The notes under the pieces are model-generated. The model made no database searches. It was not told where the DNA came from and saw only the letters and a program-made list of their open reading frames with translations. Source: Ryuthela nishihirai (Eukaryota; Arthropoda; Arachnida; Araneae; Heptathelidae). From it: a DNA stretch of 64,000 nucleotides. Shown here piece after piece: positions 22,521-32,910 of this stretch (the stretch's first letter is position 1; each line of letters starts with the position of its first letter). Location of the stretch: positions 1,284,704 through 1,348,703 of the forward strand of contig JAWZYU010000034.1 in assembly GCA_038380435.1 (NCBI GenBank), read 5' to 3'. The position numbers and the translations under genes are program-made.

Positions 22521-23305
22521 ATGTCACCACAAATCTATGCGATACCATTGAGTCATTATTTGATTAGGACCAAAGGAAGAATATAAAAAACGATCTCTAT
22601 ATAACGTCACTGAAATTCAGCATATAAATTAAAATGCAGTAACTGTCCCAAACTTCTGAAAGCAGTAAAAAAGAACATGCACTGTCATGATAAACACATC
22701 ACAAATGAATAACATGTGAAATATAAAAAGAGCAGTTATATTCAATGTTATTATATGGAATTTCTATTATCGATAAAAAAAATTCCGAGCAAACAGCTGT
22801 TTATCATAGATTTATCCGTTTCTCAAATTCTTTTAAAACAAAAAAAAAATTACATTTTCCTTACACCCTGGTGTGGTTAGTGCGAAAAATCACTGTTGCA
22901 ATGCACATTTCATCAAAAAATTTGCAGGCATTATTTAACCCATATCTGCATACTAAACCAGTGGGTCTATGTGTTTGTATTACGGATCCGGAACCTATTT
23001 TGGGCAAAACATTAAAACAAATTTTTAGAGCCGAAAATTATAATCTTCCGAGTCTAGAGCCATACCAGGAAAGAATACAAACGCAAATTTTATTAACATT
23101 AAACCCATAACTTATATTCATAATGATAAATATATTCAAGTGTATACAATAAAACTATTGGAAAGAATTAACTAGAACGCATATCGTCTCTGGAATCCGA
23201 GTATCTAGTTTTCAAAGAGAATGAATTTTTTCCTTTATCTACTATTTCATTCCTCAAAAGTTTTAATTTAAGCTAGCGAATGATGGGGGGGGGAGGGGAG
23301 GAGTT
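22521..23305. other. No gene recognised; unassigned 121-codon open frame
   Basis: The plus-strand frame 22745-23110 has no stop for 121 codons and ends ...YQERIQTQILLTLNP. It shows no domain I recognise, has ordinary AT-rich codon content and lacks a visible promoter or splice context. I treat it as chance. Confidence 0.35.
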
Positions 23306-23662
23306 GGGTTGTTTTACCTCTGAGCGGCACTTCTTTTTACACCATGGGCTAAATGGCCAGGTCACATGGACTCAAAGGCTCAGAGAAGGTTGGGGGAGGG
23401 GACCCACTGGAACAGCTGTTGGGTAGCCTCCCGTCAAGGCCATCCATCGTGTTCTTTAACGTGCACAGGGTATGGCTCTCCCGCACACGGAGCCATGGCT
23501 TAACGTCCCATCCGACGGACGGCGGTCTTTCCAAGCCCATCGGTTCCCCTACTGACAGTGGAATTTTTGCGGAGATAAATCTCAACGCTGAGCCAGCTGG
23601 GACTCGAACCTGGGAACTACAGCATACGAGCCTGGCGCGCTACCGACTGAGCCACCCCCACC
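23306..23662 (-). mobile_element. SINE B, nearly full-length copy
   Basis: Runs from gttgggttgttttacctctg through ccatccatcgtgttctttaa and atttttgcggagataaatct to the head gactcgaacctgggaactac and gcgcgctaccgactgagcca (reverse complement of the B and A boxes). G-rich and C-rich homopolymers abut both ends (GGGG before, GGGGGGGGG after). Confidence 0.92.
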
Positions 23663-23739
23663 CCAGGGGGGGGGGGAGAGATAGTATTTTATTAATTATA
23701 CAACAAAGAAGTATTAGTCTTTTAGAAAAGTCTTTAGTG

Positions 23740-23926
23740 TAGGGGTTCTCAACGTGGAGTACGCCCTAAAAATTTTTGGGGTCCGCCGTGAGAGCTCAGA
23801 AGTCGCTAGTTATAGTATAACAATGGGAATAAAACATAACTATAGTTTTATTTATCTATACAAAGGGTATGCCAGTTACATACATTTCCAGGGGGTACGT
23901 GAAGCATAAAAGGTTGAGAACCACTG
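23740..23926. mobile_element. hAT-type MITE, 187 bp
   Basis: Left end taggggttctcaacgtgg and right end ggttgagaaccactg are inverted repeats of the CAGTGGTTCTCAACC type common to hAT MITEs. The 8-bp flanks ctttagtg (23732-23739) and ctctagta (23927-23934) match at 6 of 8. A second copy of the same family lies inverted at 32726-32910. Confidence 0.85.
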
Positions 23927-24089
23927 CTCTAGTAGGTAGATAATTGCTGTCAGTGGAATCTCTCTTAAAAGACACCTAATTTTTCAAATTTCTATTCTAT
24001 ACACATTATTTGTAAAACTCGTTAACAGCTCAGCTGTTTCATATTTAATGAACTGTAGAGATATATATATTAAAACTACGTTTTGAAAA

Positions 24090-24620
24090 ATACGAATTTA
24101 TATTTCATTAGTACCAATCAAAAAGGTTTTCTAATTATCATTTTCATTGTTCCCAATAAAAACTTCACGAGGTTCACATTCCACCACCAAATTTTCATAT
24201 TTCTATTAATACATCGTTGCAATATTCGTTTGACCTTTTTCACCTTAGATGGCGCAATTATAATGTTCAAAAGTGGAATCATTATCAATTCCTAAGCAAA
24301 ATATTTTTCATCTCTAAATACAAATATTTTCTCTCCCCCCACCCCGGGATTAAGGCGCCAACTCATTGTTGGCAATGAAAATTCCGTGACCTGCACATTC
24401 TACCACCCAAATCTCATATTTCTAGTATAAATACGTCGTTTGCAATATTTGTTTAAACTTTTCCCGCCGCTAGAGGGCGTAACTATAGCTTTAGAGGGAT
24501 TCGAAAAGTGTATATTGTCCAAAAATCCCTATTCATCGACAAAGAGGATTTTTAATTTCTTTTTATGTTGGACGGCAGTTTTGATCTCGTTATCTTTGAA
24601 AACGAGATAAAAAAAAAACT
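24090..24620 (+). repeat. Degenerate tandem repeat, about two units
   Basis: Two rounds of the block order ttcacattccac-accaaa-t, catatttctattaatac, gcaatatt-gtttga, and ccttagatggcgcaattata (24242-24262) or ccgccgctagagggcgtaac (24464-24483). It ends in ggcagttttgatctcgttat and the gaaaacgagata palindromic neighbourhood. Same family and orientation as 17900-18740, with a period near 225 bp here. Confidence 0.7.
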
Positions 24621-25096
24621 GTCATTCATCACCGTGATATTGAATCTTCTCGTTAATCAAATTTGGAGTATATTTTAGGGCATTTGAATTGATTCAGTGC
24701 TTAAATCTACCAGCTTTTTGTGCTTGGTTCTAATGAAAAACCATTAGAAGCCTTTATATTGAACCAAAAGGTGTCGAGAGCCACTTTTTAGTGCTCAGGG
24801 CCGTCGATTCACGACCCCTGTATGCCAATTAGCCCAATAGTTTCTAGGTTATCTCGGTCCTTTGTGCAGGGGGCATCTCGTTCGTTTCAATTTTTTCCAC
24901 TGTTGGAGGGAGCAAATAATTATTGGGGGATTCAGAAAGCGCGAATTGAAATATTTCATCTTATCCAAAAGAATTTTTATCTCTAAAAACAATGCTGAAT
25001 GTTTAAGAACGAACGACTTAAAAAAGAGCTAATTATCTAGAACTTGTATACGATTTTCCCTTCCAAGTCATATTCAGAGCAATGGAAAATACAAGA

Positions 25097-25440
25097 AATG
25101 CAAAGGCCACCGTCCGTCGGATGGGACATTAAGCCACGACAATGTGCAGGAGGGATACACTCTGTGCATCTTAAAAGAGCAAGTTGGATGGCCTTAACGG
25201 TTGATATAATTAGGATCTCACAATGGTAGTAATATGTTAGTAAAACAGAGTATATAAATTTTCACAATGCCATACAATGGGCATTTGGCTACGAAATGGC
25301 TTGCTTCTTAGACCTTATGCCCACTTTAATGATTCCTTAACGGTTGTCCAGCAGTTCAGGTCCCTTTCCTCTAACCTTCAGGGTTTTTGTGGCCAGATCA
25401 TTTAACCAGTTGTGTGCCAAGTGCTACTTAGAGGTAAAAA
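25097..25440 (+). mobile_element. SINE B copy with internal foreign segment
   Basis: 25097-25197 matches the central part (ggccaccgtccgtcggatgg, then gttggatggccttaacgg). 25345-25440 matches the 3' part (caggtccctttcctctaacc, tggccagatcatttaaccag, gtgccaagtgctacttagag gtaaaa). The 150 bases between are unrelated. The tRNA-like head is missing. Confidence 0.78.
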
Positions 25441-25489
25441 AAATACTTCAGAATCATTCTTTTAAAAGCCCATGGAATTTCAGAGTGCA

Positions 25490-26230
25490 ATGTCATCATC
25501 CTCAAGCAGCCATGGGTTATGGAGGTCCAACCAGACTGTGCAATTCTCCAAGCATATCTGTCCTCAGCTGCATCTGTTGTAAGTAGTCACTGCACACCAA
25601 TTCTAACAAGGTCCTGTTCGACATTGTGTGCCCACCGCATTCTAGGTCTCCCCCCACCCCCTTCCTGAGGGCCTTTAGGCACTGTTCATAACTATTTGCT
25701 AATCTATAATTATCCATATGGGCAATACGGCTAAACCAACGGAGTCTCTCTCTGCACAATATGCTGCTCAAAGGAGGTTGCAGACTCTTTTGCCTAACCT
25801 CATCACTTACAAAGTTGGGCCACCTAATGCCCAAGATACTGCATATGCATCTAGAATCAAGTTTCCTGTTCACAAAGCGTCCAAGTTTCACTACCATAAC
25901 CCTAGAAAGAACCAAACTATTATTAACCATACCTGTTTAGGTGTATATTTATTTCTCCACTCTCCAGATATTCTTAAAAGTCCCGGCAGGAATCCCTCTA
26001 TTCGTCTGTTAATCTCATGCCGCACATCACCAGCATTCGTTGCAGAGCTCCAAAGGTAATTAAACTAAGACACCTGCTGAAGACAGATTTTTCTGAAGAC
26101 TCAAGACTGCAGCCATTCAGATTAACTGAACCATAGCCTGCCTGACCAATTTTCATCACTTTGATTTTCTGTTATCACAGGTCTATTCTGCTATCAGTCG
26201 CATCAACAGTTCTAATGAGAGTTCATCTCA
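25490..26230 (-). pseudogene. LINE 3' fragment (same family as 14110-17335)
   Basis: The 3' end, caagcagccatgggttatgg preceded by catcatcc, lies at 25490. Reading the minus strand gives the C-terminal LRWFSRIAHMDNYRLAN and VRQKSLQPPLSSILCRERL blocks (25517-25930), then the NRKLD, KIGQAGYGSVNLNG-like and INRRI blocks toward 26200. Truncated at its 5' side near 26230. Several frameshifts. Confidence 0.88.
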
Positions 26231-26540
26231 TCAATATTTGCGAAAATTACCAAATCAGCGGTGAATTAAATTACTTAACGTCAAATCTTCCCTTTGCAGT
26301 GAATTCCAGATAACACAAAGCTATTTCAGTCATCCAAGTGGTAACCGAACTATTCCCTGCTCTAAGCATTTCGGTACTAATTTCTATACCTGGGGATTTA
26401 TGTAGTTTTAAGTTTAGAAATAGCCAAAAGAAAAAACACTATATATTAGTCAACATTTGGACTTTGACCCTATCAAGTACCGCGAAAATACTCCAAACCA
26501 ACGACAAAAACAGTTTTTGAATGCGTTGGAAAGTTTTTTT

Positions 26541-26914
26541 TGGGTTGGGTTGTTTTACCTCTGAGCGGCACTTTTTTGCACGCAATGGGCTAAATGGCCA
26601 GGTCACATGGACCCCGAAGGCTCAAAGAAGGTTGGGGGAGGGGACCCACTGGAACAGCTGTTGGGAGACAGATGGTAGCCTCCCGTCAAGGCCATCCAGC
26701 GTGTTTAACGTGCACATGGTGTAGCTCTCCAGCACACGGCTTATAACGTCCCATCCGACAGATGGCGGCCTTTCCAAGCCCATCTGTGTCCCCTACTGAC
26801 CATGGGCAGTGCGGGGAGTTTTGCGGAGATAAATCTCAACACTGACTCAGCTGGGACTCGAACCTGGGAACTGCAGATTACGAGCCTGGCGCGCTACCGA
26901 CTGAGCCACACCGC
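26541..26914 (-). mobile_element. SINE B, full-length copy
   Basis: Flanked by aagttttttt at 26531-26540 and 26915-26924, a target duplication in a T-rich site. Runs from tgggttgggttgttttacct to the tRNA-like head at 26856-26912 (gactcgaacctgggaactgc, gcgcgctaccgactgagcca). 374 bp, with a small internal deletion near 26703-26745 compared with the copy at 6215. Confidence 0.93.
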
Positions 26915-26924
26915 AAGTTTTTTT

Positions 26925-28084
26925 TACCTTAGAGTGCTATGAAAGTTTTTTCGTTCTCAGATTCAGAACATCTGCCGAATTTCTGCGCATTTTGTCATTC
27001 AATGGGTATTTAGCTACGAAATTGTTTACCTTTTATAGTCAATAGCAACCGTAAAGAATTCGAAGGAAATTTGGTACATTCAGTGTCATTTTGAATATTC
27101 TTGAACAATGTTTTTAAGTCGGACTGCTTATGGAATATCCATATTTTTCGAACCTCTCCAAAAGATTAATCTTGTCAATTTCTTCCTGGAATTGAAGGGA
27201 ATACTGGAAAATCAGTTTTGTCAATTTGTTCAATTTAAACACGATTATGGTTGATCGTACAATTGCCGCATTGGCAACGTATCAGAAAAATCAAAAGAGG
27301 TCGGTGAATGACCGGTGCAATTTCCGCAGATCCACTGCCACAAAACACGGATAATAGTCCGCGACTTTCAAACATAAATTGACGACTTTCGGACACTGGA
27401 AGAACAGAAACATGAACTTTGCAAGTCGCCGCACGGCGTGTTGACTCTAGGAGCGAGATAAAAGAATTATTAACGAAGACTTGCTGGAGGTAACTTTGAA
27501 CAGATTTATAAATTTTGAAGGTTTTGAGACCTAACACAAAGGAAGTTGATCGGCTTATGAATCAACTGGACTTCGACGTCAGCACTTAAAATGTGGATGA
27601 ATTCATGACACCTCATTCAGAGCCTTTTTCAAATGAAGATCCTATTGCTAAATAAGAGTCAATAAGGTACCACTTGAAGACCACGATGACGGAATCATTG
27701 TCTCCCACATGAAGCCTTCAGTTACCTGGAGTTTTTAAACATGGAAGTGACTCCAATGCAAAAAGTTAAATGGCCGCAGAAATTTTACTTATTGCTTAGA
27801 GACATCTTTTCCAGAAGGCACATGCAAGTTTCTTGAGAAATTTTCCCAGCGCTGATGAAAACACCGTAGTCAGCAGAATAGCCTCAAACATCCAAGTGTG
27901 CAAGAACCTGCTCAATCTCTTCCAACCATTAAGATGGTTTTTTCTGTGCAATGCCACCACTAGTAAGACGAGACAGAGTTGATTTTAAGTAATATTTGAT
28001 TAAATATAGACTAAATGTGATATCAAACGTAGGTTAAGTGTTTTTAGAAATACTCTATACATTGAATAAGACAGGGTTAAAAAT
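26925..28084. other. No intact gene; possible Tigger/jerky-type remnant inside
   Basis: Mixed AT-rich DNA between SINE B and a LINE fragment. Only the stretch at 27540-27660, described separately, shows weak transposase-like sense. Confidence 0.4.
27540..27660 (+). pseudogene. Weak Tigger/pogo (jerky-like) transposase remnant
   Basis: One frame reads EVDRLMNQLDFDVST, then NVDEFMTPHSEPFSNEDPIAK before a stop. The acidic pattern V-x(2)-F-M-x(2)-H-S-E-x-F-S-N-E-D resembles the 'DDV-ELL-SH-EELTNEDL' segment that follows the DDE domain in Tigger and jerky proteins. The neighbouring frames on both sides (27240-27540, 27660-27960) are broken. Short and diverged, so only tentative. Confidence 0.35.
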
Positions 28085-28812
28085 TTATCATCATCATCCT
28101 CAAGCAGCCATGGGCTACGGAGGTCCAACCACACCGCGCAGTTTAATTCTCCAAGCATATCTGTCCTGAGCTACATCTGCTGCATCCGGCCACTGTACAC
28201 CAATTCTAACAAGGTCCTGTTTGACATTGTCCGCCCACCGCATCCTAGGTCTCCCCCTCCTTCTGAGGCCTCTAGGCACACTGTTCATAACCCTATTCGC
28301 CAATCTATAATTATCCGTAAGGACAACATGGTCAAACCAACGGAATCTCTGCACAATATGCTGCTTAAAGGAGGTTGCAGACTCCTTTGCCTAACCTCAT
28401 CATTAGTTACAAAGTTAAACCACCTAATACCCAAGACACTGCGTAAGCATCTAGTTTCCTGTTATCTTGTTTACACAGCGTCCAAGTTTCACTACCATAA
28501 CTAACCCTAGAAAGAACCAAACTATTATACAGTCTAATTTTAGTCTTTAGCTGTATACGCCTATTTCTCCACAATCTCCATAGATTCTTAAAAGTCCCGG
28601 CAGCAATCCCTATTCGTCTGTTAATCTCATGCCGCACATCACCAGTATCAGTTACGTAGCTCCCAAGGTAATTAAACTGTGACACCTGCTCAAGACTGCA
28701 ACCATTCAGATTAACTGAATCACAACCTGCCTGACCAATTTTCATCACTTTAGTTTTCTCTCTGTTTATAACCAAACCTACTCTACTACCAGTCTCATCA
28801 ACAGCAAATTTA
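28085..28812 (-). pseudogene. LINE 3' fragment, relatively well preserved
   Basis: The minus-strand frame 28407-28853 encodes VGLVINREKTKVMKIGQAGC, SQFNYLGSYVTDTGD, HEINRRIGIAAGTF and SRVSYGSETWTLCKQD (RT thumb and downstream). After a frameshift 28115-28354 encodes RFRWFDHVVLTDNYRLANRV and GRPRMRWADNV. The 3' end is at 28085 (atcatcatcctcaagcagcc). It is the best guide in this window to the family's C-terminal part. The 5' truncation at 28812 abuts a SINE A fragment. Confidence 0.9.
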
Positions 28813-28828
28813 TACCATAGGTAAAAAT

Positions 28829-29196
28829 ATGCAATCAAGCAGCTGCTTGCCATTAGGTCTGACAGGAGTGTCAGTTTAATACGCTATAGTAGGTCTGAGG
28901 ATGGCAGGGTTGGGTTGTTTTACCTCTGAGCGGCACTTTTTTGCACACCATGGGCTAAATGGCCAGGTCACATGGACCCCGAAGGCTCAGAGAAGGTTGG
29001 GACAGGGGACCCACTGGAACAGCTGTTGGGAGACAGATGGTACTAAGGATGGCAGGACAACATATATCCATGCCTTGTATCGTTTATCTGCCGAGGTCCT
29101 GCCATCCTCTCAGACCTTCTACTATGGCATATAAATTGACAGGCTTCTGTCAGACCTCTGTGGCAAGCAGCTGCTTGAGGGGCTATTTTTTTTTAC
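28829..29196. mobile_element. SINE A / SINE B / SINE A composite
   Basis: 28831-28907 is an inverted SINE A 3' half (caagcagctgcttgccatta to gaggatggcag). 28908-29042 is an inverted, head-truncated SINE B (ggttgggttgttttacctct to gagacagatggta). 29050-29196 is a SINE A in plus orientation (ggatggcaggacaaca..., gaggtcctgccatcctctca, tail gcagctgcttgaggggctat). At 29197-29216 (acccaggtccctttgatcag) an inverted SINE A head piece follows. The junctions fall inside the families, so this is a rearranged cluster and not three clean insertions. Confidence 0.85.
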
Positions 29197-29499
29197 CCAG
29201 GTCCCTTTGATCAGACCCTCAAAGGAATCGACTTCTTGAACATTGGTTTAAGAACGAGTCTTGGAAAGACATGTCAAAGGGAACAGCAAGATGGCGGCAA
29301 GCAGACAACCGAGGTTCCTGCCGCAGTGTGCAAATAAAAGTTTGAGTGCTGGTTAAAAACTCATTCCTCTCCTCAATCACGTATTTGCATCTAGTTTAAT
29401 CAAAGTTTGTTTCACATTTAACCTCCCCCGGAGTTTGTGAATGCACCTCTCAACTAATTTTTTTGGCTGTGACGGCCCTTGCAGCCTATATGGTTTTCA

Positions 29500-30270
29500 C
29501 AAAAGGAAAACGAGCTAATGTTTTTACCTTGTGGTCTATATGACAATCAACTATTTTTAAGAGTCGAATTAAGAAATCTTTTTCGGTTGGATAGGTATTG
29601 ACGAAATTTTACGATTCGCAATTTCCGAATAGCTACAGTCGAGTCCTCTAACGGTTGGAATAAATATTTCGAGCTAGATAATTATGTTAGAAATTTTGGT
29701 TGTGAAATGTGAGTCATGACGTTTGCAGAATTGAGATTTTAACTTCCCGAGATGGGTGATGGAAAACAAAAAATTTTTTCAACAGAATTTTGTTTTTAGA
29801 GATTATATATTTTGAGGTTGGATAGGTACAGATACAATATTATGGTTCAATTTTTTGAATCTTACAGAAGTCTTTAATTGCACCCTCGGGGAGTAGAAAT
29901 TTTCAAAATTACTATCGATTTGGGCTAGAAATTTGATTATTATATAGAGGAGTGTGATGATAAAGGGGTTTACACTGATAGCAACAGTTTGTCTTCTTCG
30001 ACTGAGGGAATGGGAACCTAAAATTCTTTGAGTTGAATACGTTGAAATCCTCCAAAAGGCTTTATTTTACATCGTTACAGGGCACTGAAAAACTTCAATA
30101 TTGCAAACGACATAGAACCCTAGGGGAGATATTATTAGCTCTATGCAAAATAAATTATTTAGTTTTCCTAATATTTCATTAGTACGAATTACTGTTTAAG
30201 GGTGCAAAATTAAGAAAATGAAAATTAGCATCCCATATTCGCCAGAAATGATCTGAAACTACAAAGTATA
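29500..30270 (-). repeat. Degenerate tandem repeat in inverted orientation
   Basis: Repeated blocks in reverse complement relative to 17900-18740: gtcgagtcctctaacggttgg and taattgcaccctcggggagtag, each followed by gaaattttggttgtgaaatg-like sequence, and acagggcactgaaaaacttc with aatattgcaaacgacatag. A ttttgaggttggataggtac block occurs twice (29583 and 29812). The units are strongly diverged. Confidence 0.6.
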
Positions 30271-31124
30271 TCGTAGAATATAATTACCACTTTGTAAGTT
30301 CTCATTTGGTACAGAACCCTTTACAATCGTTTCAACCCCCCCCCCCCCCAGTATTTTTTCTCTTCTTGACGGGTGATCAAACTCAAGTTTTACTAAATGG
30401 CACTTCCCAGGCGATTTTGAGTAACTGTTCAGTCTATGGGGAATTTAGACAAATTCCAAACTGGCCATTCCAGCAGGTCCGCATATAGCCTATGCTCTTC
30501 CTCCGAGTTTGGTGCCTCTAGCTCTTCTGAATGCCGAATTACGTTAGGACAGAAAACTTTTCTTTTTTATGTATTAAATCCATGACAAAATGGATCCTAT
30601 CTGTGTGTTAAATAAAAAGCATTCACCTTGTTTGAAGAGTTTTAAAAACCACAAACAAAACGTATAGTAGACACGCCTGTAGCACCAGTTTTAGTTTGAA
30701 AAGAATTTCAACCTTTGAATCTTTTTATAATTAAAAATAAGTACAATTCCGAGTTTTATTTTCTAGTATTCTCTCGGTATAGTTCTTAGCGTTTGCAATT
30801 CAATAATTTTCATTCCTACTAATTTTCGTCAGAAATGCCATTAAGATGTAATTACATCAAAATCATTTTAAAGGGCATTCCAGTTCATACAACCAATCTC
30901 TGAATATTAAAAATTCTAATACGATATTTAAAGTTGGGCTGTTTATCGATTAATCCTTTAAATTGAACTTTCTCCACGATCATGTCAGGCCCATAAAACA
31001 AACAGATCGAAATCCTGAATCTGGCATATTTTGACCAAACATTTTTAGGTGCATAACTTGCAAGATTTTGGAAATTTGTACTCATTAAAACTTTTTCAGG
31101 ATTTAAAATCAATCAGTTCAGGTT
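30271..31124. other. No gene recognised; C13 homopolymer
   Basis: AT-rich DNA with a run of C at about 30338-30350. No matched repeat. Confidence 0.4.
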
Positions 31125-31640
31125 GGTATATATATGGTCAGCACCAGGCCTCTGTGGTTGACCACTCATGAGATTAACAGACAAAAATAGGGATTGCTGC
31201 TTGGACTTTTACGGATCTGTTATGGAGAAATAGGCATATACACCTAGACTAAAATTAGACTGTATTATAATAGTTTGGTTGTTTCTAGAGTTAGTTATGG
31301 TAGCGTCGTAAACAAGATAGCAGGAAACTTGATGCTTCGGCAGTATTTTGGGCTTTAGGTGGTTCAACTTTGCAAATAATTATCAGGTTAGGCAAAAGAG
31401 TCTGCAACCGCCTTTGAGCAGCACATTGTGCGAAGGATTAGCGAATAGGGTTATGAGCAATGTGCCAAAAGAAGGGATAGCAAAAGCAGAAAGTGAGGGA
31501 GACCTTGGATGCAGTGAGAAGACAGACAATGTCAAATAAGACCTTGTTGGAATTGGAGTACAATGGCCAGATGCAGCTCTGGACAATTGTTTGGAGAACT
31601 AAATTGCAAATTCTGGTTGGACCTTAGTAGCCCATGGCGG
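31125..31640 (+). pseudogene. LINE 3' fragment with inverted 5' piece
   Basis: 31169-31640 follows the LINE 3' part: gagattaacagac, agactgtattataatagttt, gcaaacaagatag-like, FRWFNFANNYQVRQKSLQPP LSSTLC (31348-31430), then a deletion into ANRVMSNVPKE, and the end tggttggaccttagtagccc atggcggctt. Directly upstream, 31125-31168 (ggtcagcaccaggcctctgt ggttgaccactc) is the reverse complement of 14137-14170, the upstream region of the larger LINE copy. Confidence 0.82.
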
Positions 31641-32291
31641 CTTGGATGTTGTTTGCAATATTTTTTATTCCAGCATTTTGATTCCTTAAGATTTTCAATT
31701 CATTACAAACGTATGATTTCGTTCAGCAGATTATGTTCCTACTAAAGAGCCGCTAGAAAAAAATTTTTTTTTCCTAATGGCTCATTAAGTTTTCGTTGGA
31801 CGGGCCTGTTTTGTGTGTGTGTACTTACCACATGATACCGTGGATGCTCGTAACCTGTCACGTGTAGAGTAGAAATGCTTTGTAAAGTAATCAGGACTAG
31901 TTTTATAAACTACATTTATAATAAAATAAATACCCCATCAAGCAGTTGCTTGTCACTAGCATACATTTTCTGTTACATTTAGAGTTTTTGTTCCTTACGT
32001 TATCATTGTTTCTATTTTATAAAAATGATATATGAAAGACAAAGCATTAATTACAGTATAATCTTAACGAACAATTACCACGAATTCTTTTGAAGAAGGT
32101 ATCTATGTTAGTCAGCTATATCTCACTAACATGAGCAGACCATAATGAATTATATATATGCCAGATGCAAATTTTCCAACTCGGAAATAAAATTTTGCCA
32201 ACTGAGAAAATAAGCCAGTTACATAAATTCAATTATATCTCTGAGGGATGTACCCAGGATTTAGTTGGGGAGGGAGGGGTCAGCTCCCTAG
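31641..32291. other. No gene; one SINE A tail fragment
   Basis: AT-rich DNA. 31920-31958 (ataaataccccatcaagcag ttgcttgtcacta) is the inverted 3' tail of SINE A only, a severely truncated copy. Confidence 0.55.
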
Positions 32292-32546
32292 GTTGGGTTG
32301 TTTTACCTCTGAGCAGCACTTTTTTTTTTGCACACCATGGGCTAAATGGCCATGGTCACAAGGACCCTGAAGACTCAAAGATTGGGGGAGGGGACCCACT
32401 GGAACAGCTGTTAGGAGACAGATGGTAGTCTCCCATTGAGGCCATCCAGTGTTCTTTAACGTGCACAGGGTGCCATTTTCGCACACAGGCCACGGCTTAA
32501 CGTCCCATCCGACGGATGGCGGCCTTTCCAAGCCCATCTGTAGGTC
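32292..32546 (-). mobile_element. SINE B, head-truncated copy
   Basis: Runs from gttgggttgttttacctctg to ggcggcctttccaagcccat ctgtag. The flanks gtcagctccctag (32279-32291) and gtcaagctccctaag (from about 32547) look like a target duplication with two small differences. The tRNA-like head was never copied. Confidence 0.88.
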
Positions 32547-32725
32547 AAGCTCCCTAAGATTTTGCTATTTTTGCCAAACTTTTACAAAAAAAAATTCCCA
32601 AATTTTACCAAGTCACTTCTGGCTTTGCCAAGTTGCCTCGGGATTTTGCAATTTCCCTTAATTTTATGAAACGAAAATCCAAATTGTCACAACTCACCTG
32701 AATTGTACCAAGTCGATTCGAAGAG

Positions 32726-32910
32726 CAGTGGTTCTTAACCTTTAATGCTTCACGTATCCCCTGGAAAGTTGTAACTGGCGTACCCCTTTATACAGATAGA
32801 ACCATATAATAATGCCAACTTAGCGACTTTGTTACTAGATCTAGCGACCTTTGAGCTCTCACGGTGCACCCCAAAAATTTTTACCGCATACCCCTCACTG
32901 AGAACCTCTG
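32726..32910. mobile_element. hAT-type MITE, 185 bp
   Basis: Ends cagtggttcttaacc and ctcactgagaacctctg are the family's inverted repeats. The interior (ggcgtaccccttta, tgagctctcacggtgcaccc caaaaattttta) is the reverse complement of the element at 23740-23926. The 8-bp flanks tcgaagag and ccctagag agree at about 5 positions. Confidence 0.82.

Noticed and set aside
22745..23110. 121-codon open frame
   Set aside because: No domain, no splice or promoter context, and composition as in surrounding AT-rich DNA.
27235..27537. 100-codon minus-strand frame as a gene
   Set aside because: It sits opposite a possible Tigger-like remnant, has no recognisable motif and no supporting context.
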